From Nocardiopsis alba DSM 43377 (GTDB taxonomy: Bacteria; Actinomycetota; Actinomycetes; Streptosporangiales; Streptosporangiaceae), in contig NZ_ANAC01000009.1 in the NCBI RefSeq assembly GCF_000341225.1, positions 1 through 64,000 on the forward strand: a stretch of 64,000 nucleotides of DNA, in the 5' to 3' direction. This document shows positions 37,790-46,475 of the stretch, piece by piece. Both the position numbers and the translations under genes were made by a program. The notes beneath the pieces were generated by a model. The model did no database searches. It saw nothing but the letters and a program-made list of their open reading frames with translations, and was not told the DNA's origin. Position 1 is the first letter of the stretch. The number at the start of each line of letters is the position of its first letter.

Positions 37790-38686
37790 CTATGAGGTCG
37801 GCTCCAACATCTCGACCGCTTTAGGCACCACCTGGCACATCAGGGGCGTGGGCCCCATACGTTCACCGTCCGCGTAGGCGATCCCGGCGTCTCCACGAAC
37901 GGTGACACTGCTCCCGCGTTCCACACGGACCTCCTCCAGCTCCACGTGGGATCCCTTGAGGATCCTGGGGAAGTGGCGGACGAAGCGGGAGAGCGGGGCC
38001 TCGCGGATCAGGACCACGTCGAGGAGGCCGTCGTCGGGTTCGGCCCCGGCGCACATCTTCAGGCCGCCGCCGTAGGAGTCGGTGTTGCCGACCGCCACGA
38101 GCATGCCGCGTTCGCTGATCCGTCTGCCGTCGATGTCGATCTCGAAGTCGATGGGATCGAAGGAGCGCGTCTCGGCCACGATCCCGTACAGGTAACCGGC
38201 CCGACCCATGCCGAAGCGCAGACCGTTGACCCTCTCGTTGACACGGGCGTCGAAACCGCAGGCCAGGACGCTCATGTAATAGCGTCTCCCGCCGTCGGGC
38301 AGGGTCAGCCGGATGACGTCGCTGGAGCGGGTGCGTCCGGCCAGGATCGTCTCGGCCGTCCGACGGGCGGAGGTGTGCCGCGAGCCGAAGGCCCGGGCGA
38401 TGTCGTTGCCGCTGCCGGCCGGGACGACCGCCAGGGGCACTCCACTGCCCACCACCGCCTGGAGTGCCTGGTGTACCAGGCCGTCACCGCCCACCGCCAC
38501 CAGGGCGTCGGGACGGTCGGAGACGGCCAGCCGGGCCAGGCGGCGGCTGTCGGCGGCCGAACGGCCCGTATAGACGTGCACGCGGGCTCCGGCCGCGCGC
38601 AGGGCCTCCTTGAGCCGGACCGCGATGACGGCGGCGCGACGTCGACCGGAGGCCGGGTTGACAAGAAGGGCGATATGAGGGGACAT
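37790..38686 (-). CDS. diacylglycerol/lipid kinase (DAGK/YegS family)
   Basis: A 298-residue lipid kinase: N-terminal LLVNPASGRRRAA, the catalytic GGDG motif VAVGGDGLVHQ (66-69) and PAGSGNDIARAFG, followed by a beta-sandwich lobe with LACGFDARVNERVNGLRFG. DgkB/LCB5-like actinobacterial enzymes phosphorylate diacylglycerol or related lipids and are used in lipid recycling. Start ATG 38686 with AAGGACAGG upstream; the open frame is 69 nt longer. It lies between tatC and helY on the same strand. Confidence 0.88.
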   Translation of the reverse strand: MSPHIALLVNPASGRRRAAVIAVRLKEALRAAGARVHVYTGRSAADSRRLARLAVSDRPDALVAVGGDGLVHQALQAVVGSGVPLAVVPAGSGNDIARAFGSRHTSARRTAETILAGRTRSSDVIRLTLPDGGRRYYMSVLACGFDARVNERVNGLRFGMGRAGYLYGIVAETRSFDPIDFEIDIDGRRISERGMLVAVGNTDSYGGGLKMCAGAEPDDGLLDVVLIREAPLSRFVRHFPRILKGSHVELEEVRVERGSSVTVRGDAGIAYADGERMGPTPLMCQVVPKAVEMLEPTS

Positions 38687-38983
38687 ATGCCTGTCCTTAG
38701 CTACCCAGGGCTGGGATGCGGGATGTGACTGGGGGCGAGTGAGGTACCCGCACACCCTCGCGCCCGGATGTGCGTACCGATTCGGGGATCCTCGGCCGAG
38801 ACCTCCCGATCGGCCTCCTCACGTTGGCGGCGATGGTACTCCCCCATCGTCACGGACGAGGAGGCGCCCGTCCACACCGGGTCGACGACATGCCGCTCGT
38901 CGCTCCCGGGGCGGCGTTCCTCCGCCCCTGGACCCGAACACTAGCGCGTGCGGCGTCGCGCCACACCGCTTCGCGAGGAACGC

Positions 38984-39862
38984 TCAGGCGCCCTTGCCGC
39001 CGCTCTCACCCGAACCGGTGTCCTCGAGTTCTCCCAGGTCGGAGGGGCGGTCATCGAGTTCGGAGATCTCGTCGTCGCCCAACTCGGAGGTGGGATCGCT
39101 CTTGCGCCGGCGGCGGTCGTTGAGGAAACAGAACAGCTCGGCGATCTCGAACAGCACCACCAGGGGGATGGCCAGCGCCAGCATGGAGATCGGCTCGGCC
39201 GGGGTGACGATCGCGGCGACGAGGAAGGCGCAGAAGATGATGACGCGACGCCACTTGGCGAGGGTCGCGTGTTCGAGGAGCCCTAGGATGTTGAGCAGCG
39301 CCACCAGCAGCGGCATGATGAAGCCGAGCCCGAACATGCCCATCATGATGAGCATGTAGTTCAGGTACTCCCCGATGGTCAGATAGGGGTCGGCGTCCTG
39401 GGGCAGGAAGCCGAAGAGCATCTGCAAGGCCAACGAGGTGATCGTGTAGGCCAGGGCCGCGCCGAGGATGAACAGCATCGCGGCCAGCGGGGCGAAGATG
39501 TAGGCGTACTTCTTCTCGTTCTTGTGCAGCGCGGGGGCGACGAAGGCCCACAGCTGGTAGAGCCACAGCGGCGTGGTGGCGAGGGCCCCGAAGAACAACC
39601 AGACCTTGAAGGCGACGAAGAAGCCGTCGAAGGGACCGGTGACGATGAGGGAGCAGCCACCGCCGTCCACGACCTGGGAGGCCGGCAGCGAGCAGTAGGG
39701 CTCGGTGAGGAAGGCCCAGATCCGGTCGTAGAACACGAAACCGAGCACGGCGCCCAGCAACAGGATGACCAGGACCTTGGCCAGACGGTTGCGCAGCTCG
39801 CGCAGATGGTCCATGAGCGGCATCCGGGCGTCCGGGTTGGCTGTTCGCCCTCGGGGGCTCAT
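38984..39862 (-). CDS. tatC: Sec-independent translocase TatC
   Basis: A 292-residue TatC with the cytosolic N-terminal MPLMDHLRELRNRL motif that contacts the twin-arginine signal, and six membrane helices. Further signatures are FVAFKVWLFFGALATTPLWL, YQLWAFVAPALHKNEKKY and GFGLGFIMPLLVALL-type helices (here MFGLGFIMPLLVALLNILG), then TPAEPISMLALAIPLVVLFE. The C-terminal 50 residues are an acidic soluble tail (SELGDDEISELDDRPSDLG). It forms the receptor complex with TatA. There is a 270-nt gap to tatA with a hairpin in between. Confidence 0.95.
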   Translation of the reverse strand: MSPRGRTANPDARMPLMDHLRELRNRLAKVLVILLLGAVLGFVFYDRIWAFLTEPYCSLPASQVVDGGGCSLIVTGPFDGFFVAFKVWLFFGALATTPLWLYQLWAFVAPALHKNEKKYAYIFAPLAAMLFILGAALAYTITSLALQMLFGFLPQDADPYLTIGEYLNYMLIMMGMFGLGFIMPLLVALLNILGLLEHATLAKWRRVIIFCAFLVAAIVTPAEPISMLALAIPLVVLFEIAELFCFLNDRRRRKSDPTSELGDDEISELDDRPSDLGELEDTGSGESGGKGA

Positions 39863-40090
39863 CGTCTGGTCACTCTCTTCTCATCCCGGCCCGCCCACGC
39901 GGGCCCCGTCTGCCACGAACGTCCGGGGCGGCGCCCAAGCGACACGGCGCCATCCCACCGGTAGGGGGTCCTGGAGACGTCGGCCGGCGGAACCGTCGCC
40001 CGCCCGAGGACACCGCCACGGCCTTGCCGGACCGTACCGTCCTCACGGGCCTCGCGAACACCCGGAAATCCCGTCGCTCGCCGGTGACGG

Positions 40091-40109
40091 GCGGCGGGAG
40101 GACCGCCGC
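40091..40109 (-). terminator. small hairpin after tatA
   Basis: 7-bp stem GCGGCGG / CCGCCGC with a 5-nt loop, 24 nt after the tatA stop. Weaker than the others here; it may only attenuate. Confidence 0.45.
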
Positions 40110-40132
40110 TCGAAGGCGACGGCATCCCCGGA

Positions 40133-40456
40133 CTACTGGTTGTAGGTCCGGTCGGTGGTCTCACCGGACTCGTTGACGATGCGCTGACCGGGGGGAAGCT
40201 GCGGGTAGCCCTGCTGCTGGTTCTGCTGCGGAGCCGGGTTCTGCTGAGGCTGCTGCTGCGCCTGCTGCCGGTTCTGCTCGCCGGCGGCCTCGTTCCCGTT
40301 CTCGTTCTCCTCGTCGATCAGGCCCTTGCTCTCGGCCTTGAGGATACGGGCGCTACGGCCCAGGGAGCGGGCCAGGTCCGGGAGCTTCTTGGCTCCGAAC
40401 AGCAGGATGGCCAGGAACACCAGGATGACGATGGTAGGTCCGTTGAACGGTCCCAT
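40133..40456 (-). CDS. tatA: Sec-independent translocase TatA with Gln-rich tail
   Basis: A 107-residue TatA: short periplasmic N-terminus, one membrane helix ([20 protein letters not shown]), then the amphipathic helix [19 protein letters not shown] with the conserved FGAKKLP hinge. It multimerises to form the protein-conducting element with TatC. The C-terminal 50 residues are unusual: 13 glutamines in 23 residues ([13 protein letters not shown] and [10 protein letters not shown]). Start ATG 40456 has AGAGAGGTAG upstream; the open frame extends 51 nt further. tatB is not seen, as normal for many actinobacteria. Confidence 0.93.
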   Translation of the reverse strand: MGPFNGPTIVILVFLAILLFGAKKLPDLARSLGRSARILKAESKGLIDEENENGNEAAGEQNRQQAQQQPQQNPAPQQNQQQGYPQLPPGQRIVNESGETTDRTYNQ

Positions 40457-40522
40457 GGTTCTACCTCTCTGTGGGGCGCGACCGAGCGCCTCTGATGGTA
40501 CGCGCATCGACTCGGTGGGCCG

Positions 40523-40708
40523 TCATCGCCGCGACCCTTCCCTCTGAATGCGCTCGCGCAGGTCAGCGCTGCTCACCTGGCGCCCGTCCGTCGCCCGGGA
40601 CACCTTCTCGGACAGCACGGCGGCCTCGTGTCGGACCCTCGATGTGAGGGACCCGACGACGCACAGGCCGGCGATAACCGTGCCGAAAAGGACAGCGAGG
40701 GCGATCAC
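40523..40708 (-). CDS. small membrane protein between tatA and pafBC
   Basis: A 61-residue protein with an N-terminal membrane helix (MIALAVLFGTVIAGLCVVGS) and a charged coiled-coil-like helix (VRHEAAVLSEKVSRATDGRQ), ending RIQREGSRR. Start GTG 40708 has AAGGTG 6 nt upstream. Fits a single-pass membrane protein, probably accessory; no family recognised. Gap of about 65 nt to tatA. Confidence 0.6.
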   Translation of the reverse strand: MIALAVLFGTVIAGLCVVGSLTSRVRHEAAVLSEKVSRATDGRQVSSADLRERIQREGSRR

Positions 40709-40810
40709 GGTTTCACCTTATCCCTTTCCAGATGACCTACACCTCGCCCCCCGATGAACGGCTGAGACTCACTCCGACGACAAAACGGTCTCGTCCTGTT
40801 CGAGGTGGTT

Positions 40811-42814
40811 TCACCCTTCCTCGTAGGGCTTCAGAGCCCGCTCCGCCTCGCTCCGCACCTCGTCGGCCAGGTTCGTGGGAGACACCACACGTCCCTCGGC
40901 CCCCAGGGACAACGCCAGCCTCGCCACCCAGGCCGGGGCCGGGGTGCGCAGGGTCGCGAAGACCCCGCCGTCGGCCGACTCGACGACCGACTCGCACACG
41001 TAGTCCTCGGTGACCCAACGGGCGGACGGTTCCAGGGCCAGGGTGACCAGGGCGTCGCGGTCGGAGCGCTGAAGGATCCCCTTGGACAGGTCCCTGCGCC
41101 CCACACCCTCGGGCACCTGGGCCGCGTAGGGCAGCACCGTCAGTTCGAGTACCCGGTCCAGGCGGAACAGGCGCACGTCCTGACGCAGGTGGCAGTACCC
41201 CTCCAGGAACGTCTGACCGTCCTGCACCACCAGCCCCATCGGGTCCACATCGCGTTCGGTGACCTGGTCCAGGTAGCCCGACAGGTAGCGCAGGTGCATA
41301 CGCTGTCCGGCCTCCAGAGCCTGGGAGCAGCGCCGCCGGGTCTGCGCCACCTGCTCGTCGGTCTCCACCCTGACCTGGACCGCGTCGGCCAGGTCGCCCA
41401 CGGCCGTACCGGCGGCGCCGCGCAGTTTCTCCCCCACCCGCTTGAGGACCTCGCCCTCCACCCCCTGGGCCTCGGGCAGCGCCTCCAGCAGGGACAGGCC
41501 CACCACCAGGCTGGCCGCCTCGTCCGCGGTCAGCCGCAGCGGCTGGGCCAGGGTCTCGGCGTTGCCGATGATGATCTCGCCGGTCTCCTTGGCGGCGTCC
41601 AGGTCCACCTCGATGAGATCGCCGGGCGTGTAACCGGGCAGCCCGCACATCCACAGCAGGCTCAGGTCCGACACCACCTGCTTCTCGCTGAGGCCGAAGT
41701 GCCGGGCCACCTCGGGTACCCGGACGTCGCGCCCCAGCGCGTAGGGGACCAGCATCAGCAACCGGCGCAACTGGTCGGCCGAACGGGGGCCGCGTCCGGG
41801 CGTCTCGCCCTCCACCGGCTCGGCCCTCGGCCCGGGCTCCCCCGTCGGGGCCGCGACGATGCCCGCCAGGTGGGCGGCCACGGCGGCGCGCGCCTGGGCG
41901 GGCTCCACGACCTCGGCGTTGGCCCCCTGCTCGGCCACCCGCCGCACCAGGGTCGCGGTGTCGGTGTAGGGAAGGGTGAGGGTGTCCCAGGCCCGTCCCC
42001 CTCCCTCACGCTCCCCGGGGACCACGCGCAGTGCGCTGCGGCGCAGAGCGTGCGCGGAGTCGGCCCGCACCCGCACGGTGGCGGTGTGCTCGGGTTCGAC
42101 GCTCTGTTCCGAGACCACCGAGCGCAGATCGACACCGGCGGGCACGCTCACGTCCGGACCGGTGCGCACCACGGTCACCTCGCCCTGGATCCGCCCGAGC
42201 CGGAAGACCCGACGGTCCTCTCGCAGCCGATCGTGGCCGACCACGTACCAGTGACCGCTCCGGTTCACGATGCCCCACGGCTCGATCTCACGCCGCTGCG
42301 GTTCGGCCTGCCCCGGTTTGCGGTACGAGAAGACGACCGGACGTCGGTCCCGCACCGCCTGCCAGATGGGGCCGAAGGCCGGCTCGTCGGTCCGCATGGT
42401 CGGGGTCAGCCCGGGGGCGGCCTCGGCGTCCACCGGGACGCCGGCCGAACGCAGCTTGAACAGGGCGTTGGCCGCCGCCTCCCCCAGAGAGGCGTGCCGC
42501 CAGGCCCGTGCCGCCAGGCCCAGTACGAGGGCCTCGTCGGGCATCAGTTCGATCTCGGACAGTTCGTAGTCCGAGCGGGAGATGCGGTAACCCTCCTCTC
42601 CACTGAAGGCGTCACCGGTTCCCACCTGGATCGGAATGCCGCTGTCGCGCAGTTCCCTCTTATCGCGCTCGAACATGCGCTTGAAGGCCGACTCGGTCTC
42701 GGCCTCCGCGTACCCCTGGACCGTCTTCCTGATCTCCTGAGCGGTCAAGTGGCGCCGCGTGGACAACAGGCAGATGACCAGGTTGAGCTGCCGTTCGGTC
42801 TTCCTGCGCGACAT
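40811..42814 (-). CDS. pafBC: PafBC fused WYL-type transcriptional activator
   Basis: A 667-residue fusion of PafB (about 1-325) and PafC (about 340-667), which are separate genes in mycobacteria. PafB: N-terminal wHTH (NLVICLLSTRRHLTAQEIRK), WYL domain (VVFSYRKPGQAEPQRREIEP, then GIVNRSGHWYVVGHDRLRED). PafC: second HTH (LRRLLMLVPYALGRDVRVPE, FGLSEKQVVSDLSLLWMCG) and second WYL region (MHLRYLSGYLDQVTERDVDP). PafBC is the ssDNA-sensing, LexA-independent activator of the mycobacterial DNA-damage response; a natural fusion is known in Arthrobacter. Start ATG 42814 with GAAGGAG; the open frame reaches 43321. It precedes the small membrane protein and tatA and is divergent from the DUF3866-like gene. 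Confidence 0.93.
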   Translation of the reverse strand: MSRRKTERQLNLVICLLSTRRHLTAQEIRKTVQGYAEAETESAFKRMFERDKRELRDSGIPIQVGTGDAFSGEEGYRISRSDYELSEIELMPDEALVLGLAARAWRHASLGEAAANALFKLRSAGVPVDAEAAPGLTPTMRTDEPAFGPIWQAVRDRRPVVFSYRKPGQAEPQRREIEPWGIVNRSGHWYVVGHDRLREDRRVFRLGRIQGEVTVVRTGPDVSVPAGVDLRSVVSEQSVEPEHTATVRVRADSAHALRRSALRVVPGEREGGGRAWDTLTLPYTDTATLVRRVAEQGANAEVVEPAQARAAVAAHLAGIVAAPTGEPGPRAEPVEGETPGRGPRSADQLRRLLMLVPYALGRDVRVPEVARHFGLSEKQVVSDLSLLWMCGLPGYTPGDLIEVDLDAAKETGEIIIGNAETLAQPLRLTADEAASLVVGLSLLEALPEAQGVEGEVLKRVGEKLRGAAGTAVGDLADAVQVRVETDEQVAQTRRRCSQALEAGQRMHLRYLSGYLDQVTERDVDPMGLVVQDGQTFLEGYCHLRQDVRLFRLDRVLELTVLPYAAQVPEGVGRRDLSKGILQRSDRDALVTLALEPSARWVTEDYVCESVVESADGGVFATLRTPAPAWVARLALSLGAEGRVVSPTNLADEVRSEAERALKPYEEG

Positions 42815-42910
42815 CGTCCGCACTCCTTCGCCCTGTGATGATGGACCGGGTGGGGCCGCGAGGGCGCGTCCTCCCACCTTCGGTTCAGCTTCGAAGGTAC
42901 CGTCCCGATC

Positions 42911-44008
42911 ATGATCCGGTGGCGCCGTGGTGAAGTCCGTCGACTCCTGCCCTCGTGGCCGGGGGTCCTCCTGTGCTCGGTCTCCCTGAGCACCGACGAA
43001 GCGAACGACGAGGAAGAGGCCCCCACCTGCCGCGCCCTGGCCTACCCCGAGCTGGTCGGGACACCCGAGGTGGGTGATTCCGTGCTCCTCAACACGGGCG
43101 CCCTGGACCTGGGGCTGGGCACCGGCGGCTACGCGTTGGTGGTGGCTCTGCCCGACCGTCTGCCGCCCGACCACGAGGGGCCCGGACACCTGGTCAAGGC
43201 TCGTTACACGCCGCTCCAGGCCACCGTCCTGGGGGCGGACGAGCAGGGCTCCCCCCACCACGAGATCCTGCGCTCCGCCCGGGGCGTGGACGATATGCCG
43301 GTGGTGGTGGCCGACCTGCACTCGGCGCTCCCCGCCGTCCTGGCCGGGATCCGGTCCGAGCGTCCCGGAACACGCGTGGTCAACGTGATGCTCGACGGCG
43401 GCGCCCTGCCCGCCGCGTTCTCACAGGTGATCGGGGTGCTACGGGAGAACGACCTGTTGGCCGGCTGTGTCACCACCGGGCAGGCCTTCGGTGGAGACCT
43501 GGAGGCCGTCACGGTGCACTCCGGGCTCCTGGCCGCCCGGCACGTCCTGGGCGCGGAGATCGCGGTGGTCTGCCAGGGCCCCGGGAACCTGGGCACCGGC
43601 ACCCCTTGGGGTTTCTCCGGCGTGGCCTGTGGAGAGGCGCTCAACGCCGCCGCGGTCCTGGGAGGACGCCCCGTGGCGGCGCTGCGGGTGAGCGAGGCCG
43701 ACCCGCGCCCACGCCATCAGGGGGTCTCGCACCACAGCCTGACCGCCTACGGCCGGGTCGCCCTGGCCCCTTCGGAGGTGGTGGTCCCGGATCTGCCGGG
43801 GATCTTCGGCGAACACGTGCGCGACCAGGCCTGGCCGTTGGGCGAGCGGCACACGCTGGTGGAGGTCCCGGTGACCGGGCTGGAGGACGAGATCCGTTCC
43901 CTACCGGTGAAGGTCTCCACGATGGGACGCGGATTGGAGGAGGACCGCGCGGCCTTCCTGAGCTCGGCGGCGGCCGGACGTCACGCGGCCTCTCTACTGC
44001 GCCCCTGA
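42911..44008 (+). CDS. DUF3866-family protein
   Basis: A 365-residue protein of a family found next to Pup-proteasome genes in actinobacteria. It starts MIRWRRGEVRRLLPSWPGVL with a short hydrophobic/basic N-terminus and has conserved Asp/His-rich blocks: DSVLLNTGALDLGLGTGGYA, MPVVVADLHSALPAVLAGIR, VVCQGPGNLGTGTPWGFSGV and RPRHQGVSHHSLTAYGRVAL. The GPGNLGTGT and HHSL patterns look enzyme-like, but no function is known. Its stop is 5 nt from the stop of the convergent formyltransferase gene. It is divergent from pafBC across a 97-nt spacer. Confidence 0.8.
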   Translation: MIRWRRGEVRRLLPSWPGVLLCSVSLSTDEANDEEEAPTCRALAYPELVGTPEVGDSVLLNTGALDLGLGTGGYALVVALPDRLPPDHEGPGHLVKARYTPLQATVLGADEQGSPHHEILRSARGVDDMPVVVADLHSALPAVLAGIRSERPGTRVVNVMLDGGALPAAFSQVIGVLRENDLLAGCVTTGQAFGGDLEAVTVHSGLLAARHVLGAEIAVVCQGPGNLGTGTPWGFSGVACGEALNAAAVLGGRPVAALRVSEADPRPRHQGVSHHSLTAYGRVALAPSEVVVPDLPGIFGEHVRDQAWPLGERHTLVEVPVTGLEDEIRSLPVKVSTMGRGLEEDRAAFLSSAAAGRHAASLLRP

Positions 44009-44013
44009 GCCGG

Positions 44014-45051
44014 TCAGAGGGCGGAGCCGCCGTTCATGTGCGCGGTGGGGTGGAGCCCGCCCGTGTCGTACTCGACCTGAACCGGCACGCGCCCGGCCGC
44101 GGAGAGCATGTGAGCGGAGGGGACGTCGAAGTACCTCCCTGGACGGAACATGGCCAACGAGGTCGGGTCCGCCCTGACGCCCTCGTCCACACGCACCACC
44201 TCCGGCACGAACACGGATCCGTCCCCGCAGGTGACGCCCCATTCCCGCCCCGATCCGGCCGAGACCACCTGGCCGGGGTCCCCACCCACGATCTCCGGCA
44301 CCAGGTTTCCGGAGCAGAAGGTGATCCTGGCCCCGCCGAACATCGCGAACGCCCCCGGGTAGGGGGAGGCCAGGGCCCGCACCATCCGGTCCACGTCGCG
44401 CCCCGCCGCGGTCAGGTCCAGATGGCCGTCGCAGGGGCGACGCCGGGGCCACACCGACGCGTGACCGCTCTGCGGACGCCGGGGAGCGCGCCCCTCCAGG
44501 AGGGCGTCCAGGTTGCGCAGGATGAGTTCGGACTGTAGATGCCCGACCCGCTCGTACAGGCCGGTGGCGGTCACGTCGGAGGGCACGTCGAACCGGATCC
44601 GGTCCACGATGTCGCCCGCCTGGGCCTCACCGTCCAGGTGGAAGAGGGTGACGGCGCTGGAGCTCATGTCGCGCAGGATGGTCCACGGGATGGGGGCCCG
44701 GCCCCGGCCCACCGGAAGCGGCGAGGGGTGCACGCCGACCCCGCCCAGGGGCAGGGAGTCCAGGACCTCTTCGTGGATGAGCTGCGACCATCCGGCCACG
44801 ACCATCAGGTCGATCCCGTGCGAGGAGAGCGCGTCACCGACCTCGTCGCCGTTGATGTCGGCCGCGCGCAGGTGCGGCAGGTCGTGCGCGCGCGTGACGG
44901 TCTCGAAGTCGGTGTAGCCGCAGCGGTGCGCCAGCTCGGCCGAGTAGGAGATCACCAGGCTCGGCGGCCGGCCCCGGGCGCAGAGCTCCTCCAGCGCCGG
45001 GATCCCCAGACGCAGACCCGACACGTAGCAGTAACGCCTCCGCTCCGGCAT
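44014..45051 (-). CDS. formyltransferase-family protein
   Basis: A 345-residue formyltransferase-like protein (10-formyl-THF or sugar N-formyltransferase fold). The N-terminal Rossmann region leads to the active site GVHPSPLPVGRGRAPIPWTI with His108 and to HLDGEAQAGDIVDRI with Asp147. The normally conserved Asn two before His108 (N-X-H) is Gly106 here, so part of the classic Asn-His-Asp triad is missing; related sugar formyltransferase groups also lack it. The C-terminal about 120 residues form a second domain (RMVRALASPYPGAFAMFGGA) resembling the methionyl-tRNA formyltransferase C-domain. Start ATG 45051 with GGAGGGGGAGCC. Substrate unknown, possibly an amino-sugar nucleotide. Confidence 0.8.
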   Translation of the reverse strand: MPERRRYCYVSGLRLGIPALEELCARGRPPSLVISYSAELAHRCGYTDFETVTRAHDLPHLRAADINGDEVGDALSSHGIDLMVVAGWSQLIHEEVLDSLPLGGVGVHPSPLPVGRGRAPIPWTILRDMSSSAVTLFHLDGEAQAGDIVDRIRFDVPSDVTATGLYERVGHLQSELILRNLDALLEGRAPRRPQSGHASVWPRRRPCDGHLDLTAAGRDVDRMVRALASPYPGAFAMFGGARITFCSGNLVPEIVGGDPGQVVSAGSGREWGVTCGDGSVFVPEVVRVDEGVRADPTSLAMFRPGRYFDVPSAHMLSAAGRVPVQVEYDTGGLHPTAHMNGGSAL

Positions 45052-45145
45052 GGCTCCCCCTCCGGCCGTGGTCACTCCGGGTGACGACTCTACGCATACG
45101 GATCGCCGTGTTCCCGCAGGTCCCTTCGTTCTGCGTGTCAGAGGA

Positions 45146-45176
45146 AAGGCCCCGCGAGCGGTACTCGCGGGGCCTT
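45146..45176 (-). terminator. hairpin after FKBP lipoprotein gene
   Basis: Perfect 13-bp stem AAGGCCCCGCGAG / CTCGCGGGGCCTT, 5-nt loop, 31 nt past the stop. Arm ends with A/T give a short U-run. Confidence 0.9.
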
Positions 45177-45207
45177 CGAGATCGGTCGACCTTCGTGGAG
45201 AAGGGGG

Positions 45208-46308
45208 TTACTCCTCCTCCGCCTCCTCGTCTGCGGCGCCGTCGCCGGCCTGCTCGCCTCCGTCGCCCTCCAGCTCCTCGGGCTCGGGCTGGGGCGGGTT
45301 GTCGTAGGCGCCCAGGATGTCGATCACGAAGACCAGGGTGCCCACCGGGCCGCCCATGGCCTCCTCCTCGGTCTCGCCGTAGGCCTGGTCACCGGGGACG
45401 ACCAGCAGCAGACGGCTGCCGACCTTCTGGCCGACCATGCCCTTGTCCCAGCCCTCGATCACCGCTCCGGCGCCGATGGTGGTGTCGAAGGGATCACCGC
45501 CACGGCTCCAGGTGGAGTCGAAGACCTCGTGCCCGCCGTTCTCGTCGGCCTCCCAGCGCACGCCCGTGTACTGGGCGATGACCTGCTGGCCCTCCTCGAC
45601 CTCGGCGCCCTGACCCTCGATGAGGGGGAGGACCTCCAGATCCTTGGGCGGATCGGTGTCGGGGATCTCGATGGTGGGCTCGCTGTGACCCTCCTGGGTG
45701 ACGGTCGGCAGATCGCCGCCGCCCTCCTCGGTCTGCTCGCCCGGCACCACGGCGCCCTTGGAGTAGCGGTCCATGATGTCGATGACCAGGACGCTGGCCC
45801 CCTCGGGAGCCTCCTGCCCCATCGCCTCGGCCTGCTCCCGCTCCTCCTGGGTCAGGGCCGGGAAGACGTAGACCGCCCGGCTGCCCAGAGGCTGGCTGAC
45901 CAGCGTGTCGGTGATGTACTCGGGCATCTCGGCCATGCGCACGAGGTCGGGGGCGCCGGTCTCGTAGCTGGACTGGCCCTCCATCTCCTCGCCCTCGCCC
46001 GGCCCCGTCCACTGGTACTGGACGACGTTGGCCACGAGCAGGTCGTCCGCGCCGACCAGGCCGTTCTCGCCGGGCCCCTTGTCGACCACGCCGGAGATCT
46101 CTTCCTCGGGAGGCTGGGCGTCCGGGAAGGTGATCTGCGGTTCCTCACCGACCTCACCGGTGACGTCGGGCAGCCGGGGGTCGAGTTCCTCCTCGTTCAT
46201 ACGGAGGAAGGCGGGGGTCTTCCAATCCTCGGGAATCGATCCGCAGCTTGACACCGCCAGGGCGATGGCGGTCAGTGGCACCGCGAGGGCGGCGGCACGT
46301 CGGTGCAT
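45208..46308 (-). CDS. exported FKBP-type peptidyl-prolyl isomerase lipoprotein
   Basis: A 366-residue lipoprotein with lipobox AVSSC, Cys22. After an acidic linker there are two FKBP-like domains: the first (about 70-180) is degenerate, the second (about 230-335) keeps the core: GQQVIAQYTGVRWEADENG, GAVIEGWDKGMVGQKVGSRL, VVPGDQAYGE and VGTLVFVIDIL. The C-terminal 35 residues are acidic. It would assist folding of exported proteins at the outer membrane face of the plasma membrane; FkbB-type lipoproteins sit beside pafA in streptomycetes too. Start ATG 46308 is favoured over GTG 46314 by SD spacing (AGAGG). Anchoring would require Lgt and, for N-acylation, Lnt. Confidence 0.9.
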   Translation of the reverse strand: MHRRAAALAVPLTAIALAVSSCGSIPEDWKTPAFLRMNEEELDPRLPDVTGEVGEEPQITFPDAQPPEEEISGVVDKGPGENGLVGADDLLVANVVQYQWTGPGEGEEMEGQSSYETGAPDLVRMAEMPEYITDTLVSQPLGSRAVYVFPALTQEEREQAEAMGQEAPEGASVLVIDIMDRYSKGAVVPGEQTEEGGGDLPTVTQEGHSEPTIEIPDTDPPKDLEVLPLIEGQGAEVEEGQQVIAQYTGVRWEADENGGHEVFDSTWSRGGDPFDTTIGAGAVIEGWDKGMVGQKVGSRLLLVVPGDQAYGETEEEAMGGPVGTLVFVIDILGAYDNPPQPEPEELEGDGGEQAGDGAADEEAEEE

Positions 46309-46398
46309 GGTCACAACCTCTGATTTCCGGCACAGGACAGGGTCACACTACCGAAAAGAGCGGGTGCGGCCACCCCGGGGAACCGATGGAAGTCGAAA

Positions 46399-46436
46399 GG
46401 CCCCGTCGGACGGTGTCCTCCACCGCCGACGGGGCC
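46399..46436 (-). terminator. hairpin after pafA
   Basis: Stem of 16 bp with one bulged A, GGCCCCGTCGG(A)CGGTG / CACCGCCGACGGGGCC, 5-nt loop, followed on the minus strand by TTTC. It lies 39 nt after the pafA stop. Confidence 0.88.
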
Positions 46437-46475
46437 CGGTTCCGCGTGTCCGATCCGTGGGACCGAAAACCTCGC

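Noticed and set aside
33545-37795. 1416-codon plus-strand frame
   Set aside because: Antisense to helY and out of frame with the amine oxidase; no recognisable domains.
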